Notes: a model not told the origin generated them from the letters alone. Shown: positions 1-8,168, counted from the stretch's first letter. The stretch is 14,711 nt of DNA from Candidatus Solibacter sp. (GCA_017883345.1 JADGNT010000031.1:1-14711), one strand, 5' to 3'. A program made the numbers and translations.

Positions 1-145
1 TCATCAAGCACTCGCCACAGGTCGTGCTCGAAGGCCGGCGTCTCCCGGTGATCTGTTTGAACTGCGCGCCGCGCTTCTGTAATTGGGTGTCGTCGGAATC
101 GCAAAAAGTGTCGACATCCACCCCCTGGAACCTGAGCGGCCGATT

Positions 146-862
146 TCAGGTGATCGCCGCCGCACCCGCCCACCCCCAGCCTTCGCCGCGAGTGACATGA
201 ATCTGTGCGCGACCATATACCGCACGCACCTCGGCCGGCGGCAGCACCTGGCCCAGCGGGTTCACGGCATTGATCATCCAGACCGGACGCGGCGCCAGAG
301 AATTTGCCAGATCCGGCAGGTCGTAAAACTTGAGGGCGGACGGCACGATCTGCTCGAACACCTGCCGGTGGATGCGATGCGTGACTACGGCGTCGTAGCC
401 CACCAGCATCTCTTCGAGCACCAGTTTCTTGATGCGCGGATCGAGAGCCGCGGCGTGCAGCATGGCCACGGCACCCGCGCCTCTTCCGATACCGGAGATA
501 TTTGAAGAATCGACCTGGCTGCGCGCGGAGAGCAGATCGATCCCGCGAGCGATATCCGCGGCTCGCATGCCCACGAGCGTCTTCCCCAGCAGAATGGCGG
601 TCTCCGCGTCGTCGTGGTCGGCAAAATAGGCAAAGAACTGGTTGTGCGTATCCAGAGCCGGGCGCGTTTCGCCCAGGCCACGTGCGTCAATCGCCATCAC
701 GATGTTGCCCTTGCGGACCAGCAACTCGGCCGCCTCGCGAGACGCTTGTTTGCCTTCGCCATCCGCGCAGATGATGTCCGGTTCCGCTTCGCTGGCAACC
801 TTTGCCCGCGGTGTGCGGATCCCATTGGCCCGGCAAGCGCTCCCAGCGTTTGCAGGGAGCCA
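146..862 (-). pseudogene. C-terminal remnant of a two-domain acetyl-xylan-esterase-like hydrolase
   Basis: An open frame of about 240 codons runs from an in-frame TGA at 863-865 to a TGA at 146-148 and has no good start; the first usable initiator is a TTG at 724. The stretch LLVRKGNIVMAIDARGLGET, then GIGRGAG, then the APRPVWMIN region, lines up with the second hydrolase domain of the intact esterase at 6088-8121 in this window (LAAAGHLVCAFDVRGIGD, AASGHMT, APRRVILAG). The catalytic N-terminal domain of that family, with its GxSxG serine, is absent. The elbow here reads G-I-G-R-G, so the serine is missing, as it is in the second domain of the intact paralogue. I read this as a truncated paralogue, probably dead. 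It could instead be a very short expressed domain, but the lack of a start or Shine-Dalgarno argues against that. Confidence 0.6.
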
Positions 863-865
863 TCA

Positions 866-1272
866 ACCAGAACGTAGGGGCTGTAGACATCGATCAGCCC
901 GCTGGCCAGGTACGGTTTCGCATTTTTCATAGTTCGGATCGTATTTTTTGGATACCGGGGGCATCGTGCTCTATGCTTTCCCGCAACAGGTCGTCGATCT
1001 GGTAGTGGAGCAAGTGGAGCTGACTGCCCACAACTGAAGCAGGCTTCCCAGGAGGCCGGACTCCGTCCCCCTGGGGCTCAGCGGTCTGAAGAGCAGGACG
1101 CCGATTCCGAACGGCTGGTGGGCTGCGCGGATCCTGGACCTGAAGATAGCTTCGCGATGGCCGATGTCTACCGGGGCGATATGGACAATCACGGCGATGG
1201 TGACAGCGTGAACCGGAGCTATCCAGTACCTTCAGATTCCTTGACGGCGGAAAAGCCCCGGGTTCGCAAGCC
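866..1272. other. About 400 bases without a recognisable gene; possible decayed coding sequence
   Basis: Only short minus-strand open pieces lie here. One (1231 to 971) contains the protein-like run IGHREAIFRSRIRAAH. A second frame is open to a TGA at 927-929 and ends HYQIDDLLRESIEHDAPG. A third starts with an ATG at 930 overlapping that stop (ATGA) and reads LASGLIDVYSPYVLVDG before losing protein-like character near 830. None matches a family I know. The pieces are in different frames, as expected for one or two genes broken by indels between the esterase remnant and the cupin gene. I see no RNA gene and no clear terminator. Confidence 0.35.
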
Positions 1273-2373
1273 TCACACGAAGGCAACTGTCGGCGAGATG
1301 CACTGCTCGGAGTACGTGAGGTATCCACCTGCCTCGCTAGAGATCGCGTACTGCACCCCCGGTGGTATCAGGACCAGATCCCCAGTACGCACCTCGACAC
1401 GAGGTATCGAGGACGGATTCTCGGAACTATCGCACATTGCCAAGCCACCGTCGCCACTAGAGATTCTGAGGAGCACGAGACGGTCGTCTTCTCGTTGGAG
1501 GTCCGTCTCTTGCTTCGGAGCTATGACGTAGCGCGCCGCTCTGAGGAACGAATCGCACAGGACCGTCCGCTCGCCCCCTTGTATGGCATCCGGCACAATA
1601 GTTTCCATGTTTCTGTGCTCAAGTCCTCTCACGGCTCGATTCGTCAGCGGCATTTCGATCGCGCGTAGCGCCTCCTCAGAATGGAGCCGATCGAACGAAG
1701 CAGGAATGGCTCTACCGATGTTCTGGTCATGCAACCTCTGGACCATATCGGTTGATACCGTTGCATACTCTTCGAGGACGCAACCAATGACAGTGTGCAC
1801 TGTTCCTAACTCAGATATCACAAGGACGTCGCCCGAAGCCGGCACAAACTTGTACCTGTCATAATCGGCATTCTCTTTGCCCGCAAGCCAATCTTGAAAG
1901 GATTCCTTCTTATATATCCGTTTCCACTGCTCGAAGTCGCACAAGAACACGTATCCTCCCGGCTTTACCTGGAGAATATGAAATACTTCTAGCTTATGCT
2001 CGATGTGTCTTTGAAAACTAAACCCCTGCCGTTCATTCTGGATAAATATCGAGTAACCGACAGGCGTTGCGGCCTTGATCGCGTACGACTTATACTTCAG
2101 AATGAATCCCAGTTCCATCTGGAACCTCGTGATCTGTCTGGCTTCCGCCCCGGACAACTGATTCCGCAGGATTGATCGCAAAAGTAGCTTTAGGAGCATC
2201 TCCAGCCGTTCGGCCTGGTCGATCGGCAAATCCCTGCGGAGGTGCTCTTTGAACACGGGCAGACCTCGCAATCCGCATTCGATCAGCCTCCGTACGATAT
2301 CGCTTTCATTTGTTTCAGAGTGGGCCGCATAGGCATCGAGATCCCGTGATAGCTCACTGTATTTGGTGGTCAT
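1273..2373 (-). CDS. Double-cupin protein of unknown function, with N-terminal helical domain
   Basis: A 366-residue soluble protein with no signal peptide. Residues 1-90 are charged and helical. A first cupin follows: H123, H126 and E129 lie in GFSFQRHIEHKLEVFHIL with PGG at 138-140, and GDVLVISELGTVH (181-193) supplies the second motif with H193. Next comes EEYATVSTDMVQRLHDQN (201-218), which resembles sugar-phosphate-type cupins. A second cupin occupies about 270-360; its motif GDLVLIPPGVQY (331-342) fits G-x5-P-x-G but has Tyr342 where the metal-binding His is expected, so this copy is probably metal-free. The ATG at 2373 has a weak GAGAG a few bases upstream. The gene lies 64 bases behind the transglutaminase-like gene, in the same direction and with the same low GC, so the two probably travel together. 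Function is unknown; a sugar isomerase/epimerase-like or ligand-sensing role is possible. Confidence 0.75.
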   Translation of the reverse strand: MTTKYSELSRDLDAYAAHSETNESDIVRRLIECGLRGLPVFKEHLRRDLPIDQAERLEMLLKLLLRSILRNQLSGAEARQITRFQMELGFILKYKSYAIKAATPVGYSIFIQNERQGFSFQRHIEHKLEVFHILQVKPGGYVFLCDFEQWKRIYKKESFQDWLAGKENADYDRYKFVPASGDVLVISELGTVHTVIGCVLEEYATVSTDMVQRLHDQNIGRAIPASFDRLHSEEALRAIEMPLTNRAVRGLEHRNMETIVPDAIQGGERTVLCDSFLRAARYVIAPKQETDLQREDDRLVLLRISSGDGGLAMCDSSENPSSIPRVEVRTGDLVLIPPGVQYAISSEAGGYLTYSEQCISPTVAFV

Positions 2374-2409
2374 CTTATCTCTCTATACTCTTCCCGCCGA
2401 GAGGCCTAT

Positions 2410-2427
2410 CATGGAAAATGATCCATG
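2410..2427. repeat. Inverted repeat CATGGA-N6-TCCATG in the cassette's intergenic gap
   Basis: A perfect 6-bp inverted repeat (2410-2415 and 2422-2427) with a 6-base A/T-rich spacer lies between the stop of the transglutaminase-like gene (2438) and the start of the cupin gene (2373). It could be an operator for a dimeric regulator or a small intercistronic hairpin. No U-tract follows it on the minus strand, so it is not a typical terminator. Confidence 0.35.
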
Positions 2428-2437
2428 GAGTTTCAAA

Positions 2438-3778
2438 TCAAGAAGGCTTCGGAAGTTCCACGGGCCCCCGGCTGAACGAGCGGGAGCCAAAACTAATACG
2501 AAAGGTCCCTAGCGATGCCTGCGGAGCCGCCACGAAAGAAATCCAGTCGTTTTCAATAAGGCATCCGTCTCCGGACAAGCGCAGTTCGATCGAAACACCG
2601 CCCAGCAGAACAACATTGATCGCGGCGCCCCGATCGACCTGTCTTCGAACGGTGAAGTCATGTACACCAGTGAACTTGAGTTGATAGACCCGATCCCAGG
2701 TTCCCGAGAACATCGGGCAAACAAGTACCAGCGGTATCTGATGACAAACGGCCCGATTCTCAGTAATGCATTTGTCGAAGCCGAAATACAACGTTGTGCC
2801 GCCTGTGAAGCAAATTGGGCAGAGATTTGAATCCGATTCAAAATGATAGGGGGCAATCGTCATATACTCTGCAACGTCTCCCTCCATGTATTTGTAAACG
2901 TCTCCGCAATCTCGATGATAGTAGCACGCGTAGCGATCTATTTGGCCAGTGGCCGCAAAATGTCGGCGATGATACAAAAACCCGTTACGATACAACGGGA
3001 TGTCGGCATCGAAAGGAGCCAAGACAACGCCGAGATTCTTGCCGACAAATGGGTCGGCATCAATGTCGATAATCAGCGGCACTCCGCCCAATTCGACAGT
3101 GCTATAAGCGTGAATAGGTGGTCTGCGAACTTCATCTGTATAAAAGGACGGCCAGAACTGGCGACAGGAGATCTCGCTTGGAAAGCGGTAGGCCGCGAGA
3201 ATGGCGGCGACATGCTTTTCGACACACGTGATGCACATGGCACCCAGACCATCATCGACGGGATAAGCCAGGGAATCCAATCCAGCGTTTTGAGATATCA
3301 GCTCGGCTTTGACTCGAATCAGGTCCTGAATAGCTGAGAGCAGCCTCTGCTCGACATGTGGCTGCAGGTCGAGGGAGTGCGCACGCAATCGTTGAATGGC
3401 ATCGCGTGCTGATGCGGAAGCATATGGTGAAATTAGTCCAGCAAGTTCTTCTTGTAGCATCACGGAGTCCTGAACTAGAGACACCCTCGACGAGACGGAA
3501 ATGGATGGCCTGCCCCAGCAGTCCCGGAGCGTGTCGGGCGTCCTTGTAAAGCGAATCGCATGCAGCCTAAAGCCGCCTGGTCGCGTGGCAGTGATGTCAA
3601 ACTGTCCGGAATCATCAGCGTCCACAAGTATATCGAAATCCTCGGCGATTCCACCCAGTTCGGCAGAAGCGGGCCAGCGGGACGATCGGGGACCGCGCAC
3701 AGATATCCAGAGATCGCCTCCGAATACTTCCTTAAATGTATGGAGAGACTCACCCTCCATTGGCAAAATAGCTGACAC
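2438..3778 (-). CDS. Transglutaminase-like (Cys-His-Asp) domain protein with Cys-rich C-terminal region
   Basis: A 446-residue protein from a GTG at 3778; an in-frame ATG at 3760 is the alternative, and neither has a strong Shine-Dalgarno. The central region resembles the transglutaminase/protease core. GAMCITCVEKHVAAIL (179-194) followed by FPSEISCR looks like the GxCxxxA helix and the 'GIPar' turn, with C182 or C185 as nucleophile. HAYSTVELGGVPLIIDID (223-240) matches the H-x-W-x-E-V...G.W...D block, giving H223 and D238. Residues 1-110 look like beta-rich globular sequence and 110-165 are helical. The C-terminal part holds C285, C291, C320-x-x-C323, C337 and C345, a possible zinc site. No signal peptide or membrane helix is apparent. 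The gene starts 57 bases behind the nagB-like gene and in its frame, but GC drops sharply at the boundary, suggesting insertion. A peptidase, cross-linking or peptide-modifying role would fit the fold; the substrate is unknown. Confidence 0.7.
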   Translation of the reverse strand: MSAILPMEGESLHTFKEVFGGDLWISVRGPRSSRWPASAELGGIAEDFDILVDADDSGQFDITATRPGGFRLHAIRFTRTPDTLRDCWGRPSISVSSRVSLVQDSVMLQEELAGLISPYASASARDAIQRLRAHSLDLQPHVEQRLLSAIQDLIRVKAELISQNAGLDSLAYPVDDGLGAMCITCVEKHVAAILAAYRFPSEISCRQFWPSFYTDEVRRPPIHAYSTVELGGVPLIIDIDADPFVGKNLGVVLAPFDADIPLYRNGFLYHRRHFAATGQIDRYACYYHRDCGDVYKYMEGDVAEYMTIAPYHFESDSNLCPICFTGGTTLYFGFDKCITENRAVCHQIPLVLVCPMFSGTWDRVYQLKFTGVHDFTVRRQVDRGAAINVVLLGGVSIELRLSGDGCLIENDWISFVAAPQASLGTFRISFGSRSFSRGPVELPKPS

Positions 3779-3835
3779 AATGTTTCCGGCGTGACCTCGT
3801 GGTCGAATTGGCGCGCAACCGGCGGGTGCGGCGGA

Positions 3836-4648
3836 TCATCGGGCCGCGGATGTGGGAGCCGACCCAGGCGTGGCGCGCCCTAACAGCGAGGAGGATTCAG
3901 AGTCCAGGAACAACTGCGCGAGCGCGTGCGTTCTCAGAATCGACGCCGGACAGGTGGTGGAGATTGGGCCTTCGATGGTATCTCGCACGGCTTCGGCCTT
4001 GCGGAGTTCCGGAACGCAGCAGATGAGGTTTGTCATACCAACGATGGTGGGACAGGTCAGCGATAATGCATGCTCCGGCACGGCGGAGATGCCGTCGAAA
4101 TGGCCTTCGCCAACCTGCTGTCGCCGGCAGGCATCGTCGAGATGGACAATCTTGACCGGCAGGGGGTCGGCGAAGTCCGCCACCGGCGGGTCGTTGAAGC
4201 CAATGTGTCCGTTCTCGCCGATTCCGATAAAGCCGGCGTCGATGGGCGCCTCGGCGAGCAGGGCGCCATAGCGGCGGCACTCAGCTTCCACATCCGGCGC
4301 GTCACCGTTAACATAGTGCATGGCGCGCAGCGGAACGCGGTCGGCCAGCCTCGTCTTCAGCCACAGCCGGAAACTCGCCGGATGCGTCATCGCCATGCCG
4401 GCGTACTCGTCCAGGTGGAACGCCTCGACGGCGCTCCAGCCGAGGTCTGGGGCCAGTACGAGTGCGTCAATAAAGTCGAGCTGGGAATTGCCGGTGCTCA
4501 CCACAATGCGTGCGCGGCCGCGGGTGGCGATGGCACCGCGCAGGATCGCGGCCGCAGCCTCTGCCGCTACGCCGGATGCCTCGCGTTTGGATGAGAATAC
4601 CTGCACCTGCATAACGCCGGCATGGAACGTCTTTATTAGGGATGACAT
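3836..4648 (-). CDS. nagB: Glucosamine-6-phosphate deaminase / NagB-like isomerase
   Basis: A 270-residue cytoplasmic member of the NagB/RpiA-like sugar isomerase family, which converts glucosamine-6-phosphate to fructose-6-phosphate and ammonia. Visible family motifs are STGNSQ (51-56, phosphate loop), FHLDEY (77-82, with D80), GIGENGHIGFNDP (142-154, with catalytic H148) and SLTCPTI (196-202). E. coli Asp141 is Asn here and Glu148 is Asp; the Asn is common in other NagB proteins. I place the start at the ATG at 4648 because GAGAGG lies 6 bases upstream. An in-frame ATG at 4675 would add nine residues and abut the stop of the MFS gene with no gap, but it has no ribosome site of its own. The gene is co-transcribed with the upstream carrier. 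No GlcNAc-6-phosphate deacetylase or kinase is seen nearby, so the real substrate may be a different amino-sugar phosphate. Confidence 0.85.
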   Translation of the reverse strand: MSSLIKTFHAGVMQVQVFSSKREASGVAAEAAAAILRGAIATRGRARIVVSTGNSQLDFIDALVLAPDLGWSAVEAFHLDEYAGMAMTHPASFRLWLKTRLADRVPLRAMHYVNGDAPDVEAECRRYGALLAEAPIDAGFIGIGENGHIGFNDPPVADFADPLPVKIVHLDDACRRQQVGEGHFDGISAVPEHALSLTCPTIVGMTNLICCVPELRKAEAVRDTIEGPISTTCPASILRTHALAQLFLDSESSSLLGRATPGSAPTSAAR

Positions 4649-4675
4649 GGGGTACCTCTCAAATGGATTCTGCAT

Positions 4676-5968
4676 TTAGCCTTGTTCTTGGCCCGCCGTC
4701 CGCGTGGGGACGAGCAGACAGACAAACAGGGTGGCGGCGAGCGGAACGGTGCTGGCGGCCACCAGCACGGGCTGGAAGGAGTAGTGGTCGGCGGCCCAGC
4801 CGATCAGGTAGGTGGAAAGAATCGTGCCGAGGCCGGCGCCAGTGCCGCTCATACCGCTCACTGTGGCGACCTCAGAGGACGGATAGAGATCGGACGGCAA
4901 CGTCAGTGCCATCGTGGACCATGCCGCATAGCTGAACGTGGAAATGGCGAAGAGCGCGATCAGTAGAGCGAAGTTGTTGAGAAACGCGGCCGGGATCAAG
5001 CACGCCATGCCGGCACCGCAAACCACGACCACGAATTTGCGCGCCCGCACGACGGGCCAGCCCCGGCGAATGAGGTAGCTCGAGAATCCACCTCCGGAGA
5101 AATTGCCGAGGTCGGCGGCAAGGAACGGAACCCAGAAGCCGACGAGTGCATTCTCCAGCCGGAATCCCTTCGAGACGAGGTAAATAGCGAACCAGTCGGC
5201 GACAAAGTACCAGACGGGATCGGTGAGCGCCCGGCCGAGTATAATGCCCCAGGTTTGGCGCATACCGAGCAGCGCGAGCCAGGAGTGGGATGATTCAGAA
5301 CCACTCTTTCCCGCTTCTGCTCTGCCGCTGAGAATGTAGTTGCGTTCGTCTGAGCCGAGTCGGGGATGAGTCTCAGGCGGGTGATAGAATCGCCGCCAGA
5401 CAAGCACCCAACTGAAACCGAGCATTCCCGTTACTACGAAAACCGGGCGCCAACTGCCGAAGCTGTGATAGAGCCCCACCACAAGGGCAGGCGCGACGGC
5501 GGCGCCGATGGCCGAACCGCTGTCGAACAGGGCCACAGCCCAGCCGCGTTCGGTCTTGGGAAACCATTCGGCGACAGCCTTTGTTGCGCCGGGCCAGTTG
5601 GCAGCCTCGCCTGCACCGAGCAGAAAGCGGAAAGCCATGAAACTCCTCAGGCCTTGCGCTGTCGCGGTCATGATGGCCGCTATCGAATACCAAGTGACCG
5701 AAAGCAGCAGGCCTCGGCGAGTGCCAAGCCAGTCGAGCAAGCGCCCCGCGACAGTCTGCATCACCGCGTAGGAGACGCGGAAGGAAATGATCAACAGCGC
5801 AAAATCCGAGTTCGTCCAGTGGTAGTCGGACTTCAAGAAAGGGGCAAGCACACTGAGTGTCTGGCGGTCGATGTAATTGATGACCGTGGAGGCAAACAGC
5901 AAACCACCAATCCACCATCGCAGCCGGGGAATCGCCGGGCGGCCCCCACCCTGGTTCCGTTCGACCAT
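4676..5968 (-). CDS. MFS transporter, anion:cation symporter type (hexuronate/ExuT-like)
   Basis: A 430-residue inner-membrane carrier with about twelve hydrophobic segments, starting near residue 19. The signature [15 protein letters not shown] (31-45), the cytoplasmic loop [11 protein letters not shown] (75-85, MFS motif A) and [15 protein letters not shown] (113-127) are typical of the ACS family that carries hexuronates, galactonate and related sugar acids by proton symport. A charged loop at about 192-228 separates the two halves. Length is normal and the frame is intact. The ATG at 5968 is set by GGAGGG five bases upstream. The stop is 27 bases before the preferred nagB start, so translation is probably coupled. 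Exact substrate cannot be read from sequence; the context suggests an amino-sugar or sugar acid. Confidence 0.88.
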   Translation of the reverse strand: MVERNQGGGRPAIPRLRWWIGGLLFASTVINYIDRQTLSVLAPFLKSDYHWTNSDFALLIISFRVSYAVMQTVAGRLLDWLGTRRGLLLSVTWYSIAAIMTATAQGLRSFMAFRFLLGAGEAANWPGATKAVAEWFPKTERGWAVALFDSGSAIGAAVAPALVVGLYHSFGSWRPVFVVTGMLGFSWVLVWRRFYHPPETHPRLGSDERNYILSGRAEAGKSGSESSHSWLALLGMRQTWGIILGRALTDPVWYFVADWFAIYLVSKGFRLENALVGFWVPFLAADLGNFSGGGFSSYLIRRGWPVVRARKFVVVVCGAGMACLIPAAFLNNFALLIALFAISTFSYAAWSTMALTLPSDLYPSSEVATVSGMSGTGAGLGTILSTYLIGWAADHYSFQPVLVAASTVPLAATLFVCLLVPTRTAGQEQG

Positions 5969-5971
5969 TAT

Positions 5972-5995
5972 TTCCCTCCAAAAACGAGGAGGGAA
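5972..5995 (-). promoter_or_regulatory. Hairpin that sequesters the Shine-Dalgarno of the MFS gene
   Basis: On the minus strand, TTCCCTCC (5995-5988) pairs perfectly over 8 bp with GGAGGGAA (5979-5972), around the loop TCGTTTTT. The 3' arm contains the GGAGGG ribosome-binding site that lies five bases before the ATG at 5968. The folded RNA would hide it, so translation of the carrier may depend on opening of this stem. The pairing is seen directly; the regulatory role is inferred. Confidence 0.5.
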
Positions 5996-5998
5996 TGC

Positions 5999-6015
5999 GG
6001 GCTGAGGCCCAGCCC
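5999..6015 (-). promoter_or_regulatory. Second hairpin in the leader of the MFS gene
   Basis: On the minus strand GGGCTG (6015-6010) pairs with CAGCCC (6004-5999) around the 5-base loop GGCCT; two more G-C pairs can be added across a bulged G. It stands three bases upstream of the hairpin that covers the ribosome site, in the 119-base gap between the esterase stop and the MFS start. No U-run follows, so it is not a standard terminator. It could stabilise a processed mRNA end or be part of a structured leader. Confidence 0.4.
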
Positions 6016-6087
6016 CGCGACTTCCCTCGACGGAAACCCGTTGCTGAATGTGATCCAGATCATGTCGATCCCAGCATCAGGCCAGGG

Positions 6088-8121
6088 CTACCCGGCCGCG
6101 AGGCCAGTCAGGACGCGTTCAGTCCAATCCGCGTCGGGCCGGACCTCGACGGAGTCCTCATAAAGTGCGCGCACAAGGCCGGGCGCGACGGGTTGACCGT
6201 TGGCATCTACGGGCCCGGCGAGGATGACACGGCGGGGCGCGACGAGGCGCGCGATGAAGGGCAGGTCGGTGCGGGTAAGCACGCCAGGCAGGAAGCTCGA
6301 GAAAGGCTCGGTGTAGCTATCGCCTGCGAGCAGGCTTGCCCAGGAGACGAGGCCGCGCGCGAGGTAGGCGACGGCGAGGCCGGAATCGAGCGCTGTGGCG
6401 CAGAGCGCAGGCAGGGTCATATGACCACTGGCGGCGAGCACGAGCGGACGCTCGCGGCCGACACGCTGGCGCACAGCCGAGGACATCGCGAGGATGTCGT
6501 CCACGCGCTGCGCGAGCAGGGGATGGCCGAGGATGAGCGAAGCCCAGGCGTAAGCTTCCTCGCTCGAGTGCGACGCGTTGTAGAAAGAGTTGCCGCGACC
6601 GAGTTCGGGCGTAAGGTCGCCGATACCGCGGACGTCAAAGGCGCAGACGAGGTGACCAGCGGCGGCAAGATTCTGGCAGAGATCACCCTCGCGCCAGTGG
6701 CGTGTGCGACCGGCAGGATCGAGCAGTAAAAGCGCGGAGCGGAGCGGAGTGACAGGCGACGGATTGAACACGTAGGCGGGCAGAACGACACCGGGAGCGG
6801 AGGCGACCTCACAGGTTTCAACCTCGCAGCCGAGCGCACGGTCGCGCGCCAGCACGATGAGCTTAGCCGACGGCGCGGAGCCGAGTCCCAACAGCGTACG
6901 CAGCGCGGCGGCGTCGAGGGGCGCGGGCGAAACGGGCGCTGCGGGCGGGAGAGCGGGCTGGACTCCCGCCACAAGCACTGCGTCGGGTTCGGGCTGGACC
7001 GGGGGCTCGGAGACCAAGCGAGTGGAGCTGTGGAGCCAACGCTCGAGGAAGCGGTAGCTTTGGAGGCGCAATTCCGGCGCGAGGGCATGCGGTAGGGCTG
7101 TGGCGCCCCACTCGAGGCGGTCGGCGGCGCCGAGAAGCGCGTAGACGCGGCGGAGCTTCTCAAACTCCTCGAGGCCACTTTGGAGATACGAGGGCGAGTA
7201 GGTACCGAACGAGTCGCGCTCACTCACCAATAGCAGCAGCGGCTTGGGGGCGAGCGGGTAGAGCAGGTCCCAACGGTCGAAGCCGAGCGGGCCGGAGCCG
7301 ATGAGATTCTGCTCGGCGTCGTCGGTGGAGCCGGGCGGGTTGAAGCCGTCGCAGGCGAAGTTCTCGGTGTTGCCGCAGGAAACGACGGCGCAGGCCAGGC
7401 GCGAATCGACGGCGGCGAGGAACATGGTGAGCGTGGCACCGCCGGACTGGCCCATGGAAGCGATGCGCGTGCGGTCTACCATGGGAAGATCCCAGAGCAC
7501 GTCGAGACTGCGAACAGCATCCCAGAGTTGGAGCCTCGTGGCGCTATCGCCGGAGAGGAGGAGTTGGCGCCCTAGCCGGGAATGTTCCTCGTCGGCGTCG
7601 CCCGCCTTATAGTAGGTGCGCTCGCCCTGGCCGAAGGGATCAAAGGCGAGCACGACGTAGCCGAGGCGGACGAGCGCCTGGCACGCCTTCTGATAAGTGT
7701 CGTTGGCTTTTCCGTTCAGGCTATGGCCCATCTGGAAGAGAACAGCGGGGAAGGGCGGCTGCGCCCCATCCGGCAAATACAGGTTGGCCGGGATGCGCAC
7801 GCCGGTGCGGCTCTCGTAGACAAGCAACTGGACGCGATAGCCGTCGCGGGCAAAGCCGCCGGTTTGGTGGACAAGGAGCGGGGTGCGCTCCGGCTCGCCG
7901 CCGATGAGTTGCCAAAGGGTCTTGCGAACCCACTGCTGGCGGGCGCGCACGTCGTCGGGCGTCTTCAGTTGTGCGAGCGCTGCCTCGCGCCGCTGGTAGG
8001 CCTGGCGCGCCAGGGCGGCGAGATAGTCGGGTAGGCAGCGGGCATAAAGACGGAACCGCGGCTGAGCGAGAGCCGCGGTTCCACCGGCCAGTGCGAGAAG
8101 GATCGACCGACGCGTTAACAT
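6088..8121 (-). CDS. Exported two-domain alpha/beta hydrolase, acetyl-xylan-esterase-like
   Basis: A 677-residue protein predicted to be exported: it begins MLTRRSILLALAGG and reaches AQ near residue 20, a twin-arginine-type leader. Domain one (about 40-370) is a complete alpha/beta hydrolase, with G-Q-S-G-G and nucleophile S226, probable acid D303 in SERD, and H345 in LPHAL. Domain two (about 400-665) repeats the fold (AFDVRGIGD, then AASGHMT) without a nucleophilic serine, so it is probably structural or carbohydrate-binding. Such proteins remove acetyl or other acyl groups from polysaccharides or glycosides. An in-frame GTG six bases upstream (8127) is an alternative start; neither has a clear Shine-Dalgarno. 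The gene lies 47 bases behind the oxidoreductase gene. Its second domain is the closest match to the remnant at 146-862. Substrate is not determinable here. Confidence 0.82.
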   Translation of the reverse strand: MLTRRSILLALAGGTAALAQPRFRLYARCLPDYLAALARQAYQRREAALAQLKTPDDVRARQQWVRKTLWQLIGGEPERTPLLVHQTGGFARDGYRVQLLVYESRTGVRIPANLYLPDGAQPPFPAVLFQMGHSLNGKANDTYQKACQALVRLGYVVLAFDPFGQGERTYYKAGDADEEHSRLGRQLLLSGDSATRLQLWDAVRSLDVLWDLPMVDRTRIASMGQSGGATLTMFLAAVDSRLACAVVSCGNTENFACDGFNPPGSTDDAEQNLIGSGPLGFDRWDLLYPLAPKPLLLLVSERDSFGTYSPSYLQSGLEEFEKLRRVYALLGAADRLEWGATALPHALAPELRLQSYRFLERWLHSSTRLVSEPPVQPEPDAVLVAGVQPALPPAAPVSPAPLDAAALRTLLGLGSAPSAKLIVLARDRALGCEVETCEVASAPGVVLPAYVFNPSPVTPLRSALLLLDPAGRTRHWREGDLCQNLAAAGHLVCAFDVRGIGDLTPELGRGNSFYNASHSSEEAYAWASLILGHPLLAQRVDDILAMSSAVRQRVGRERPLVLAASGHMTLPALCATALDSGLAVAYLARGLVSWASLLAGDSYTEPFSSFLPGVLTRTDLPFIARLVAPRRVILAGPVDANGQPVAPGLVRALYEDSVEVRPDADWTERVLTGLAAG

Positions 8122-8168
8122 GTCCACATCATTTTAGAACGTGATGCATAAGCGTCAACTTAGGGAGG

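Noticed and set aside
1..145. Plus-strand frame open from base 3 to about 200 (contains EGRRLPVICLNC)
   Set aside because: It overlaps the end of the esterase remnant on the other strand, has no start in the window and matches no family I know.
3779..3838. Stop-codon readthrough or fusion of the nagB-like gene with the transglutaminase-like gene (same frame, only a TGA between)
   Set aside because: No selenocysteine-type stem is visible, GC changes at the boundary and NagB proteins are complete at this length. The shared frame is probably chance.
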